A stretch of 64,000 nucleotides of DNA from Thunnus maccoyii. Its lineage: Eukaryota; Chordata; Actinopteri; Scombriformes; Scombridae. Positions 33,838 through 46,400 of the stretch are shown here, piece by piece; positions within the stretch are counted from its first letter, which is position 1; each line of letters starts with the position of its first letter. The notes beneath the pieces were generated by a model, which worked only from the letters and a program-made list of their open reading frames with translations, ran no database searches and was not told where the DNA came from. The position numbers and the translations under genes are program-made. The stretch is from assembly GCF_910596095.1 (NCBI RefSeq), contig NC_056534.1, positions 10,790,490-10,854,489 of the forward strand, given 5' to 3'.

Positions 33838-36644
33838 CAAAGCATACAGTATGATAAATTTTGCGACTCACATGTTAATAACCAAATCTCTAAAGAGTCC
33901 ATCGTAAGTCTAAAACAACCATCAGATTCATACATAATCCACATTCATGTCTGTGAAATTTTGGGAGGAAACTGGAGAGCTTGTAGGACCCCCACAAGCA
34001 CATAGACAGGAAGCAACATTACACACATAAATATCAGTAATAATCCCCAGGATTGTTTTAGCTGTGAAGTGACAGTGCTGATTACTGAGACACCACACTC
34101 CAATCTTTTGAAATGAGGAATAAGAAAGATGGTAAAAGCTGTACACTAGTAAGAAAAAATAAAAAGGCAACGGACACCTTATCAAACCATGCCCTCATGC
34201 TTAATGACCAGAAAAACACTAACACAGCAGTATGATGAAATGCAGTGCAATACTTCTGCTATAAATACTAACATAACTAACCCTTAAAAGACTAAAGTGT
34301 AAAGTATGTTCTGAGGCTGTACTTCTGTGGCATTGCATTACCTTTAAAGGTTTTTTTAATTTCATTTCATTAATGGAGAAGCAAATCAATCAATCAAATT
34401 GCTTTAATTGTTCATATTGTCTGTGCTGGCCATAAAAAACTCAAATAAAGCAATTTCAATTTAAGTGATGAGGAACAAAATCCACAGTCAGTGGAAATTT
34501 TTTTGTAAAAATTACTTGTTAAGTTCAGCTGAAGTTAATGAGGTTTCAGTTTGAAGACAAATCAAGTGGGAATCTTCCAAAGTTGAAGTTTTTTTTAGTA
34601 TGAAATTTCCTCTTTGTGCTTCCATGAAGAGTGTTTTCTTGCTTTTTCAAGTCTGTCTTAAAACAATAGTCAGGTGCCCAATGAATGAAATGAAACAGGT
34701 TTTTCTTGCTGTAATCATTCATCCTTCTCATACTGACTGTTAGAAGATCCTTTCATATATTCATAATGCACTTACAATGTAAGTGGGACAGTCCTCATTT
34801 TGAGCAAAAAAGTATTTAAAAGTTTATCTGAAGATAATATGAGGCTTCAGTCATCTGAGTTAATCAAATAAAGTGGACATCTTTCACAGTCGGCCTTTTT
34901 ATTAAAAAACTGTCTCAACAGTGTTTCCCTGTTCAGCTGTGATGGAAGGATCATAACAAAAAGACGGAATTTGGTATTAAAAAGTCTTTGGACGGCTGAA
35001 ACTTCACATTAGTTTCAAATTGACTTTTAAATACATTTTTGCACAGGAGGGCTGTGGATTTCATTCCCCATCACTTACATTGAAAGTGCATTATGAAGGG
35101 ATCTCTTAATGATTACAGCAAGAAAAACACGTCGTTGTTCATTTGGGCTCCTGACTGTTGTTGACTGTTCATAACAGACTTGAATAACTGTGAACCTATT
35201 CGTAAATCAAAAAATGTTCTTGGAATGATTACAACTAGCGATTTCAGTGAACACATGAATCTGTGAATATTGTATAAAGACAGACTTGTCCCTTAAGTAA
35301 AGATGATCTATTCAGTAGTCTTGAAGCTCTGATGACCAGTCGTGTCACTTTTCATCTTCAGCCTTTGAAATAGAACCAGGGGCCTGTTTGAGGACCTGAG
35401 ACCAACTGTATGTCACACGGGGTTAAAGGTTTCTTATTAATTATGTTAACTTATATAACATCTTGAAATAAAACTCAAACAGGTAACTAGTGAAAAGAGT
35501 CCAGTATCTGAAATATAAACACTTCCAGACTGACGCCAGAATGAAGAGTTTTAGTGGGTTAAAGGAAATAAATGCATGAGTGACATGCTGATATGCTGAA
35601 ACATATGACTCACCAGTCACATGTGTGTAGGTGTGTTAAACTAGTTGAGAAGCTACCAGGAGCTGCTACAAAGGGAGAGTTCACTGTTGGTTTGTAAAGT
35701 TGCATAACATGATTGTACATCTGAAAACCAGGCCATGTGAAGGACAAACTTTAACACCACTCTGTCTTGTTATTATAATTTTAGTTGCTGTTGTTTTATT
35801 TCTATTTCTTTGTTATTTTGGTTTCTTTCCTCCTATATACCCAACTCCACTCAATTTTGTGTGATTGAATGTTTTTATTTTTTATCATTTTAATAGTTTA
35901 ATTGAAACTCATTGTATATGTTACCATATTGTGATGCACATGGCTACTTTAACTTGATTCAATCTTCATTCATGCAGCTTGGGTTATAGGTGGGAAACCT
36001 CATCTGTAACTGTATTTGTCCATTGCTATCATGATCTCTAATAAAAATAATTAAAAAAAAAACCCTTTAACACCATTACTGCAGTTGTTAATGAGAATTA
36101 CCAGACACAATTTAAAATATCCAACTGTTTTTACTCCTTTAAGACTCACAAATAAATGTCTCAATAATCTTTTATATTTTATTACAATATAAATGGTATC
36201 AGTGTAGCTTTTTGACATAAAAAACATGCTTGATCATGAACAATCTTTGTTTGACTGTTTAAGGGTGATGTATTCTTTAATAAATGCAAATAAAATCCAT
36301 TCATATAACCCTTTGAAACAGTCTAAGTGGGTCAACAGTAAACACACTGTGTGTTTGCTCACATAGAGTAAACACAATTAGGATCGATCAAAGATGAAAC
36401 GAATCATTGCCACATTTGTCCATTGCATAACCTGTCGGCAGAGACACAGCTGATTCCATAAATGGACAAAGTATCAGCTTTGAGGTAGAGTCATGGTATT
36501 GTCATTATGCTCCATGAGAAAATGCTTCACTGTAGCTTCACAAACACTTTCGCTGCTTTAAATACAAAACAGGAACAACTTGTCTTAATAGCAGAGTTCT
36601 CTAATGTTTTAGAGATTCTTCTCTAAAATCACTGTGAGCAGGTG
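33838..36644. other. CYP3-gpank1 spacer
   Basis: No gene is seen. It holds one miniature element (34660-35165) and otherwise AT-rich sequence, with both transcripts converging on it. Confidence 0.5.
34660..35165. mobile_element. miniature inverted-repeat element, family B copy 1
   Basis: The ends are inverted: GTTTTTCTTGCTGTAATCAT near 34698 against ATGATTACAGCAAGAAAAAC-like sequence near 35110, and AGTCAGGTGCCCAATGAA against TTCATTTGGGCTCCTGACT. A second inner inverted pair flanks CACTTACA. A diverged second copy is at 55830-56360. No coding capacity. Confidence 0.7.
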
Positions 36645-39153
36645 TCAAAGATAAAAAGAGGCACGGAAATCTCTTTCCCAGTTCTTATCCTTTTGTTCTT
36701 TTCTCCTAATTCCTTCCTTCCTCTTCCCTTTTCCTCTCGTCTCTTCTTTCTCCTTGGATGGTGGTTTCACTGCGTCACGATCCCTAGCTTGGAAGTGAGT
36801 AACTTTGGCTCTTTTCAGCTGTCCATACCCGAGGCCTTTCTGGTCTCTCTTCAGCACAGTTGCCACTGGTTGTTGAGGCCCCTCTCCCTCTGGACCCAGC
36901 CCTGTCCCTGGTCTCCAACCACAACGAACCATCATCTTGTAGCTGTTGGAGGAGGCGGGGAGACAGTAGTAGGGGGTCGGTGGTGGACGCCGCAGACTGA
37001 ACTGATGCAGAGTGGAGGAAAGATGTGATGACAGGCTGCCGCTGTACTCGCTACAACACACATCACACCACTGATTCTGGAGGGTACTGTGGACAAAACA
37101 AAAAGAGACGTTAGTGAGAGGACAAATAATAAAGGAACACATTGTTATTTGGGAAATAATGCACTTGTAATTGGAGTATTACCTGTCAGACATCGGTAAA
37201 TGTTGATAATTCAAACATCAGATGGCACCTCAACACTGCATTTTGCTTCACACTTATTTTACTTAACACAAAAATGTGTTTCGTTTACATTTAAAATCGG
37301 AAATTTTCATTTGACACACATTACTGCGCAAAGGTTTTAAGCACTTTAGATGTTTAGATTCTTATCATGTAATACCATCATGGAGGTGTGTGATCGGTCC
37401 CAAATTTATTCTGCAAATTGACAATGACCCCAAGCATACAGCCAGAGTCATAAAGAACTATCTTCAGCTACAACAAGAGCAAGATTTATAGTTCCCTTGG
37501 GGAAACTGATTCTCTGCATTTAACCCATCCTATACGCACACTAGGAGAAAGTGTTCCTAATATTTTGTCCACTACATTAACATATATGAGGGGGGCAAAA
37601 TATTAGGAACACTTTTCAGTATAATGCACTCTAGTACATCATCACCACCTACTACAACCTCAATAATACAACATAAAGTAGAATTATCACCTTTCTGATA
37701 ATGTCAACAAAAACTGAAAGTGTATAAGTTTCATAAAAGTAGAATTTATGGCAGAGCTGTTGTATTGAATTGAATTAGATTATACAGGTGTTCCTAATAA
37801 AGCGGCTGATGAATGTATGTCGACTGATAAGTAAAAAGAAAGTGGTTCCATCCTGTTCTGGTGGTTGTCAGTCAGAAATGAGGCTGTGGCATTTGCAAGA
37901 GTAAATACCAGAAACTGTAGCTGGTAGATTTAATCATGCAAACTCAGTATTTGCTACACAACTTCAGTATAGACACAACCACTTCAGAAACCAATGCAGC
38001 TCAGTCAGACTTGCTCCAACTAATCAACAAATATTTACATACATACATCTCGCCAAACTCCATAAAATATCCCATAACTATTAAAACAAAGTGATGGAAA
38101 CCTTATTGTCCATCTCTGTTGTCTAATTCTCACCTCAAATCAATTCAGAAACTAAATTTTTGGTGAATATTTTGTGAACTATGACATTTCCAGAGCATCC
38201 ATCAATGTTTTTTCCAGTTTATTCATTAGATGTGAGAAGGTGTTCAAATGAATATCTGGTTCAAGTATTGATTTAACTGTATACAAGTGCAAATGTGCTA
38301 ACCTGCTATCAGTTTGTCTCTCTGTCTGTGGACTTCTCCCATGGCTCTCCAACTCTTCCAACACTCCACTGTGACCCGCTGGGGAGGTAAAAGTAGCAGT
38401 AGATTAGTTTAGGTTCACTGCACACATGAACACAGAAATATTAATCAGAGTTATATAGTTATACCTTCCACTGCCAGATCTTTGGCATCCCTCCCCTGTG
38501 TGTCAACCACTCCCACCCAGGCTGCTCCGTGTTGCAGAAGCAGCCTCACAGCAGCTCTTTGTCCTGACCAGCATGCACACATCACAGCCGTCCAGAAAAA
38601 AGTATCCTAGAAGAGAAAACACAAGCACATAAAGCAAATACAAATAGTATTTCCCGGAAGTCACTTTGAATGAAATTACATCCAACAGAAAGTAACATAC
38701 CTGGAAGTTGATGTCGACCCCCTTTGAAAGGAGCTCTCTGAGGCCAGAGAGGTCCCCCTCATGGGCACAGCGCAGCAACCTGAGTCCCCGGAGCTCCACA
38801 CACCTTTCTGAGTTACTTGTCTCTCCTGCTGTCGTCTCTCCGCTTTGGTTACTTTCACCACTAACTCTTCTTTCCACCACAGAATCGGCTTGAACCCGCT
38901 GCATCTCTGCAGCCCTGACTCTCCTCCTCGCTCTTCTATTAGACTCTTTATTCCTCAGTCTAATCTGCTGATCTCTCCCATTATGTGTCTTGCCAACTAC
39001 ATCTGGTCCTTTATCATCTTTCATTAGATTTTCGTAGAACTTTCTAGCCTCCACCCCGCTGAGTATGCTGCTTGTTTGAGAGCTGGACTGTTCTCCTCCT
39101 TCGATCTTGAAAATATCCTGCTCTCTGGCAGGAGTAAAGCCCAAGGCAGTCAT
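36645..39153 (-). CDS. gpank1: G-patch and ankyrin repeat protein 1 homologue (4 coding exons, 370 aa)
   Basis: Coding exons (minus strand) are 39153-38701, 38606-38465, 38378-38303 and 37086-36645, with consistent phases and GT/AG borders (1113 nt). The order of parts matches mammalian GPANK1 (356 aa). It starts MTALGFTPAREQD, then a basic segment (about 70-95) and ankyrin-type repeats (about 125-200, with LRCAHEGDLSGLRELLSKGV and QGRDAKDLA). A Cys/His cluster (QWCDVCC...HLSSTLH, about 227-250) is followed by a G-patch (CGWRPGTGLGPEGEG...RDQKGLGYG, about 278-310). The lysine-rich end finishes in NWERDFRASFYL. G-patch proteins often bind RNA or helicases; the precise role of GPANK1 is little known. 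The in-frame GTG at 39168 is not the start. A 5'UTR exon probably ends at about 40133 and joins 39180. Confidence 0.93.
37321..37485. mobile_element. family A (Tc1-type) element fragment, copy 2
   Basis: It begins with a decayed end (TACTGCGCAAAGGTTTTAAG) and continues with GACAATGACCCCAAGCATAC, the reversed equivalent of the interior at 14546-15230. The other end is missing. It lies in gpank1 intron 3. Confidence 0.6.
37520..37812. mobile_element. family C dispersed element, copy 1
   Basis: Blocks GTAGAATTATCACCTTTCTG, AACAAAAACTGAAAGTGTAT and GTGTTCCTAATAAAGCGG are shared in the same order with 47960-48202. AGTGTTCCTAATATTTTG at the left is the inverse of similar sequence at 37596-37612. 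Non-coding. Confidence 0.65.
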
Positions 39154-39239
39154 GATGGGTGACTGCACTGGTATGGCAGGCTAAAAGTCTCACTGTAATG
39201 TAAAAGAAAAAAAAAAAAGCCAGTCTGAGTAATACACTC

Positions 39240-39594
39240 TTATTTTTATAGCTACGATAATTAGTCAATTAGTTGCCAACGATTAAATTCAATTAACCGC
39301 CACCTATTTTGATAATGGTTTAATTGTTTTGAGTCATTTTTATGAGGAAAAAAAAAGTTCTCTGGTTCCAGCTTCTCAAATGTGAATATTTCCTGGTTTC
39401 TTTAGTCCTCTATGACAGTAAACTGAATGTCTTTTGGTCGGGACAAAACAAGACATTTGACGACATCAGCTTAACCTTTGGGAAAGAATGATCGACATTT
39501 TTCACAATTTTCTGAACCAAACAACTAGTCGATTAGTCGAGAAAGTGATCGACTGAATAATCAATAATGAAAATATTCGGTAGCTGCAGCCCTG
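39240..39594 (+). mobile_element. dispersed element (TTAGTTGYAGCCCTA family), copy 2
   Basis: It shares the GGACAAAACAAGACATTTG block and TCGATTAGTCGA-rich right end with the copy at 12165-12492. It lies in the presumed 5'UTR intron of gpank1. Confidence 0.6.
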
Positions 39595-40132
39595 CTTATT
39601 TTACATTAGTAACTCTATGGTGATGTTGCTATAGCAGCATACTGCCAGTCTGAAAGTCAGTGGTGTTTTTGTCTTACTGTTTACTTCCTGTCGAGGCTGG
39701 TATAAAATATTTAGCGTCATAAGACTGGTGACTAAAACTATATTTTTTAAAAAGTTTGTAAACTATGTAATATCTGGACGTACACACAAGCTGTGTTACA
39801 TTTTACGAGCCACAAATTATCACGTTTATACTCGTCTAACTCTCGTTAGCTTAGGTAGCTAACGTTAGCTTATTTTAAAGTGGAGTAAGGCGAGTGATTC
39901 TTTGTTTAGCTAACTCGAAACACGATTATTTCCTTAAATTTAATCTAATACAAATATATTAGGTCAATTCATTTGTCTGAATAAGACCACAGCAGCGGAA
40001 AGCCAGCATTTGTAGCACAGAGTTAGCTTTGGTTGTGTTAGCATTAGCTTCTACACTCACGAATGTTAGGTACCTTAAGCTGAACAAGCTAATGTGTTGG
40101 TTAGTTAAACTCGGTAATATTACAGTCATTAC

Positions 40133-40290
40133 CTACGTCTTTTTTAAACGCTACTCAGACGAAGACGTAAACATCAACTAGATGTGGGACTGAAGAACAT
40201 CTTCAGTAGTGTGAAGCTGCTTCAGGCTAATGTTATGACTGTATTTCTTCCTCTTTTGTAAACACGCCGTTGTTAAGGTGAATAACATCA
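40133..40290 (-). promoter_or_regulatory. candidate gpank1 first exon and promoter
   Basis: A minus-strand donor (GACGTAG|GTAATG, last exon base 40133) could join the acceptor before 39180, giving an untranslated first exon. Sequence around 40140-40290 is mildly CpG-enriched. No TATA box is seen. Support is splice signals only. Confidence 0.35.
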
Positions 40291-40339
40291 CCGCCACCTG
40301 TCGGACTGGATGTCACGACTCCTGCGTTATATTATAATC

Positions 40340-40480
40340 AGTGGTGAAGTAAGTTTTCACATCTTTTTTCTTTTCTCTTATGTAAAATTAGCAACACCAC
40401 ATTTTAAAAGTACTTCATCATAAGTTCAAGTCCTGTACTCAAAGTTTTACTTATGTAGAGTAGAAGTATGTAAGTATTAT
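40340..40480. repeat. AAGTAC-rich element fragment, copy 2
   Basis: GTGGTGAAGTAAG, AAAAGTACTTCATC and AAGTCCTGTACTCAAAG resemble a degraded piece of the element at 32515-32725. Confidence 0.4.
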
Positions 40481-40820
40481 GCAGAATCGCCCTTTATATT
40501 TTACACATATTATATTAAAATCTAACCTTTTTTCTAACATCTAGGACCACTATAAAGCTTAGTTTAGTTCTCACCCCCTTTTCCTTTATTATCATTATTA
40601 GTAGTAGTATTATTATTTCATCATGTAATTTTGCTAGCCATGTATTTTCTATATATTTCCCCTTTGTGTGTGTGTTTTACCGTTATTTTTGTTAGGCTGC
40701 GTCTTTGCATTTCTCTGTTTGTGTATCTGTATAACTGACTGATTATGTAATGATCTGTGGACCTAAATTGTTCTTGTTCTGTTTGTATTCTTTATTACAA
40801 AACCAAGAGTTTACAATATA

Positions 40821-40891
40821 CAGTAGGGTCAAAAAGTCTGAGACCTTTTTCCCAGAGTGGGAAACTGGTCTTAGACTTCTGGACCCTACTC
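40821..40891. repeat. short perfect-type hairpin element
   Basis: Two arms of about 23 bp, GTAGGGTCAAAAAGTCTGAG... and its inverse ending in CTTCTGGACCCTAC, are separated by about 20 bp. Each arm looks like the terminal repeat of a Tc1-type transposon, so this may be a collapsed pair of ends. A CT/TA simple tract follows. Confidence 0.6.
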
Positions 40892-40934
40892 TCTCTCTCT
40901 CTATATATATACATACACATCAAGTATCCATTTG

Positions 40935-41193
40935 TCATCTTTTTAAGCAAATATACTAAAAATGCTCATTTCAGCTTCTCAAATGTGATGATTTAATCCT
41001 TTTCTTTGTGAATTTATTCTAGTAAAATGATTATTTTGGGGTTTTGGACTGTAGGTCGGACAAAATAAGACATTTAAAGACGTCACCTTTGACTCTCGGA
41101 GATTACAACAGGCATTATTCTTTATTTTCTGACATTATATAGACAAATTGATAATAATTGAAAATAATCATTAGTTGCAGCCCTACATTCATT
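40935..41193 (+). mobile_element. dispersed element (TTAGTTGYAGCCCTA family), copy 3
   Basis: It carries GGACAAAATAAGACATTT and ends ATCATTAGTTGCAGCCCTAC, as in the other three copies. Confidence 0.6.
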
Positions 41194-43165
41194 TTGATGT
41201 ATGTATACCCGATTGAGTAACTGTCTGTTCATATTGAGGGAATACAGGAACAGACAGTGGGGACTCATGTATTGAGCATGTGTCATACATTGTTCATAAC
41301 CTCCTTACATGTAGTAATAGAGTGAATAATAGTTTTATTTTTATGGCACTTTTCTAAACACAGTTAAATGCTTGGTTACAGAGAAGCCTAAACAAAAAGT
41401 TATGAAAAAGTGAAAAGAAACATAATATCATACCAACACATACATAGTAGGAAGGACAACAAAAATACTGAAACATGATCTCTGACATATTTTAAAGTAA
41501 TTTGCGTCCATTTGAGTGATCATGATTGTATCACGTTTGGCTTCAGACTGGGGTGAGGGGGTGCGTGTCCCTGACCCACCTACGAGGGTCAAATGTCAAA
41601 AAGAGCCATTCACATGCCAGTAACAAGTGTGAGGATTTCTTGGTAAGACAAGTGTTTGAATGACAAAAGTGCTGTGTGTGAAGGATGTGTCAAACACAGG
41701 GGTGAGGACTAAACCCTCATGCAAGGCTTTTGTATTAAGGGGCGACGTAGTGATTTCTAAAAGTCCGGGTGTCAAGCTTGCGGGGTGCAGAGAACAAGAG
41801 CAGAGACAAACTGTTTGGACAGCAACAGTGAACGCTTAATATCCCACAGAAAAGTCATTTTGACTCTTGTACAGTGGTTTTGCATGTTTTTCTCCCCCCG
41901 TTGACCACAAAGTAAAAGTTTAGTAATAAAAAGCACTGAGTTATATATTCAGAGAATGTCTTAAGGCGCCTTTACACTGTGCGATTTTAAACTGTCTGAG
42001 ATAAAAGTTGAGAATGGTGAGAGAAACGTAGTGAAACGTTTTGGTCGTCAATCCTCAATTTCAGTCAAAATTCTGTCAGAAATTTAAGCTTAAATTTTCA
42101 CAAGGCGACTGCTGCTTCGACTCATGTCTACAAACCAACCAATCAGAATATGACATGAAATGACAGAATACGCTGGCCGGCATTTGTGCAATTTTTAAAA
42201 AAAAATAAAGTTTAGGTGGAAAACACACTTGTTCTCCTTAATGGAACACAAAAACCAAAACAACTGGAGGTGAAATGAAAAAAGAAGTTTGTGCGCTACG
42301 TTTCACCACGCATTCTGCACACCTTATATTGATGTCGTAAAATCTGACAGGATGTGACCGAGATTTTATCACAGGCATCTTGCACAATGTGACACGCAAT
42401 AAACTTTCACAATCGTTGTCGTCGTACAGTCTAAAGGCATAATCCGAATATAAATACCAAAAATCAAAGCGCAGGGCTGGAACCTGTTATCACATTAATA
42501 TTGATTGACGGCTGCAATCACTACACAACTAAATCTAAATCTAATTCTTCTGATGCTATAATTAGTTGTTTTTTTAAGCAATGTTTGTAAATAGCAATAA
42601 GACAAACCTATAGTTAAAAGTATGACTTGTTTACAGACACACAGGATGGCAATTTACCATCTGTAACTCTAACCTTCAGTCACTAATTGATCAGCTAAAT
42701 GGTAACGCCTGTACAATCTATAAAAAACAGCCCTGCAATAAATGCTATCTTTATGAAACTTAAGATACCCCGTGGAGTTTTTGATCACTAGTAACACTAC
42801 GGAGCAAAGCTTTAATGAGTGGCTCACAATTTTGTTTGTATTTTGGACTCAAAGGCAACAAAGGCAGGGAAGAGGACGGCTGGCAACCTGGATGTAAACA
42901 ATGTAAACGATGCAAACAATTCGACAGAATATTGAAAAAAAAAAAAAACTGGCTTTGCAAATGTTTTATGTGTAAGGAAACACATTCAACATATTTGTTA
43001 AGGATACACAATGTGTTTTTGGTGAGAAGCAGTAAAAGAAAACTCCACAGAGCAGCTTTATGAGACCGTGTCAGAGAGGTGCTGATGGAACCCAGTGGTC
43101 GTTTTTACGGCCATACTTTGTTGTGATGTTTTGATTTTCTAGTAAACAGAGTATTTATATTATTC
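41194..43165. other. gpank1-zinc finger gene spacer
   Basis: No gene is seen. The only structured part is a possible element at about 41960-42445, whose ends (GGCGCCTTTACACTGTGCGA and a reversed GTCGTACAGTCTAAAGGC) are imperfect inverted repeats. Confidence 0.45.
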
Positions 43166-43171
43166 TTTATT
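43166..43171 (-). terminator. polyadenylation signal for the zinc-finger gene
   Basis: TTTATT on the plus strand gives AATAAA about 240 bases after the stop codon of the zinc-finger gene. It is the nearest downstream canonical signal. Confidence 0.5.
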
Positions 43172-43407
43172 TAACTTCTTCTCTTACTAAATAATGGAAT
43201 GGAAATCAAATAATGAAAAATAATGGTCAAAGCAGCCGAAATCTACCTAAAGTTATTACTTGATTTCTCAAATAAAATGAATCAGAATTCATTTGGAACC
43301 TGAATCAACTCTAAATGATTCCCAACCCGACAAACATGCAAAACCACCGATACGATCCTTTCAGAAGCAACACAAAAAAAAAAGCTTCACTGTTGTTACT
43401 ACAATAT

Positions 43408-46400
43408 CTAACTGTGGTATTTATTGATGTGTCTGTTTCTGTCTCCGGTCTGTGTAAATGTCTGTCCGCAGTGAGGGCAAGAGTACGGCCTCTCCCCCGT
43501 GTGTATCCTCATGTGAACGTTCAGCTTATCTTTGCTAATAAAGCGTTTGTTGCAGCAGGTGCACGAGTACGGTTTATCCCCCGTGTGGTAACGCTGGTGC
43601 ATCTTCAGCTCCGTCATGCGACCGTAAGTCCTGCCGCACTCGGGACACTCGTAGCTGGGCCGCACCTCCATGTGCTGCCTGCTGTGAAGCCGCAACCCAC
43701 TGGACGACCTGAAGCTCTTACTGCACTGCGAACACTTGAAGGGTTTCTCTCCGGTGTGGATGTGGCTGTGTAACTTGAGGCTGGCGGCGGAGGGGAACCC
43801 GTTACCGCAGAGAGAGCAGAGGTGAGGTCTCTCCCCCGTGTGGATGCTCAGGTGCTTTTCCATCTTGTTCTTGTTCAGGAAAGTCTTGCCGCAGATGGGG
43901 CAGCTCATTGGCTGCTCTCCCTCGTGTAAGCTCATGTGCTCCGTCAGCTCCACAAGCGTGGAGAAGGCGTAATCGCAGCGAGTGCAGGAGTACGGCCTCT
44001 CCTTCTTGAATTTCCTGTGTTTGAGGCAGTGTTGCTCCAGGTGTTCCTTCTCTTCAAAGGTTTCAATACAACAGGAGCACTGATACGGTCTTTCTTCGGT
44101 GTGAGTTCGCAGGTGGTACTTCAAAGCTGTTAATTGTAGAAAGACGCTGTCACAGTGTGGACATCTGGATTCCCGTCTGTCGTGGACCATTATGTGCCTC
44201 TTGTAGTGAGAGAGCTTGATGAAGCGTTTGCGGCACAACGAGCAGTAATACTGTTCGTCTTGATGCCCTTGCTCGTGCTTCTTCAGTGCATACTCCACCT
44301 TAAACTTCTTCCCGCAGGTGCTGCACTCGTAAGACTTCTCATGAACCACCATGTGCGTCTCCAGTTCTTCTACACTGCTGAAGGTTTGGTTACATTTCGG
44401 ACAAGTCCCGTTGTTTTCCTTCACATGAATCTCCAGGTGTTTGTTAAGATCTTCTGGGAAGGCGTAGCTCTTCTGACACTTGGGGCAATTGTAACACTCA
44501 CCATTAGTTGCTTTGCGATGGGTCACTATGTGCCGTTTCAAATGATACATTCGGCCAAATACTTTGCCGCAGTCGTTGCAGATGAGGCACCGAGGGCTGG
44601 ACTGGACCTTCTTGTGTGATTTGAGATGACTCACGAACGCAGCCTTCTCCTTGAATTGTTTATCACAAGCGGGGCATGACAGGCCTTCAGCCACGTGAGT
44701 CTTCTTGTGTGCTTTCAGTTCCGGCCAGCTACCTAAACTTTTCCCACATTTAGAACAGATATACTGGCCCAAGCCGTGCTGGTTCCTCAGGTGTCGGGTC
44801 ATGTGGTAGGACTGGCTGAAGGTCATAGTACAGACTGGGCAGCTGAACGGTTTCTCCTTTGTGTGCGTCCTCATGTGTCTGGCGAGCTTGTTTGGCCCTC
44901 TGAAGCGCCTGTCCACGCAGATGGGACAGAAATGGCCCTTTGTTTTGGTCTTGGAGGCGACTTTTTGTTTCTTGCTGCCGTCATCTTGAGATTTAGCTTC
45001 ATCAGAGTCTTTATCTTCCAACTTAACTTTGACTGCAGATCCTTCATTCTGAGCGTCGTCATTACCAGAGCCTGCATCAGCCTGCTCCTCCTCCTCCTCA
45101 TCATCATCATCATCACCACCACCACCACTCTCATGATTATCTTTGTTACCTGACTTCATTATTTCTTGTTTTTTCTCTCCATCACAATGTTGGTAACCCT
45201 CTGTCTGGGTGGACTGGTCTTTGCTGTGTGAAATGATATGACTTAAAAACGCACCATTGTTCAGGAATTTCTCATGACAGTCGGGACATGAGAGAACTTT
45301 CGACGTGTGCGTCTTCTTGTGACTCTGCAGCTCTGCGAAGCTTCCTAAACTCTTCCCACACGTTGAGCAGACGTGCTGGCCCGCGCCGTGCTGGTTCCTC
45401 AGGTGTCGGGTCATGTGGTAGGACTGGCTGAAGGTCATGGTACAGACTGGGCAGCTGAATGGTTTCTCCTTTGTGTGCGTCCTCATGTGTCTGGCGAGCT
45501 TGTTTGCGTCTCTGAAGCGTTTGTCTACACAGATGGGACAGAAAGGACCTTTTTGTTTAGTCTGAGGAAGGGAGAAGTCTTCATCTTCGTCATCATCGCC
45601 ATCATCACTGGCTTTGTCGAAGCCTTCCTCCTCCATCATATGTGATGATGATGAGGCGCCATTATCACCGTCTCCTTTCTCACTTGCTTTACCACGAGGC
45701 AGATTACCTTCATCACCACTCTTATAATCCTCATTATCACTACGATATAGCTTATCATTGCTGGAACAGTAGTTATCTTTGTATCTAGATGATCTTCTCG
45801 GGGTTTTAGTCTCACGTGGTTTCGTTTTCGCCCTTTTCTCCCCGCGCCGAGGCCTTCCTCTTTTTGCCACTCTTTGAACAGGAAGGTCTAAATCGTCTCC
45901 AATGTCCACACTGACTTCGTGAATATCAAACAATTCAGGATGATTTAAGGCAGATTCCACCTCTTTACCAATAATCAACGCCGTGGCCAAGGTCAGAGTT
46001 TCCTTCTCTAACAAAAGCCTCTCTTTCAGTTGCGGGCAGTTTGTTTTTTCAATTAGCTGAGTGAGGATAAGTGTGTCTTGTACGTCTCTGTAGTTGCAGG
46101 ATCTCAACAGCTCCTCTAACGCAGAGACAAACTGCTCTACAGTCTCTCCGGGCATCTGAGCCCTTTGATGGAATTTAAGGCGGTACATCTGAGAGGTATG
46201 ATCAGAGGTGAAGTACAGCGTCAGCGCTGAGATCGCTGCTGCGTAAGTGGTTTCACCCTGGATCAGTGCTGTGAATATGCGCTGGCCCTCTTGGCCAAGG
46301 CAGTTTTGTAAGAGCACACACTTACTGGAGTCAACCAGCTCGTTCTCACCGAGAGCTTCAACGTAGTGTTCAAAAGCTTTGAGCCACTTGTGCCAAAATA

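Noticed and set aside
36642-37028. Plus-strand frame of 128 codons opposite gpank1
   Set aside because: It is the complement of the last gpank1 exon, which has clear family similarity on the minus strand.
39151-39168. Upstream GTG start for gpank1
   Set aside because: Eukaryotic start at GTG is unlikely; the ATG at 39153 fits the start of the GPANK1 family.
43936-45645. Long plus-strand frames opposite the zinc-finger gene
   Set aside because: They are antisense shadows of the repetitive finger code, including matching frames from the duplicated block.
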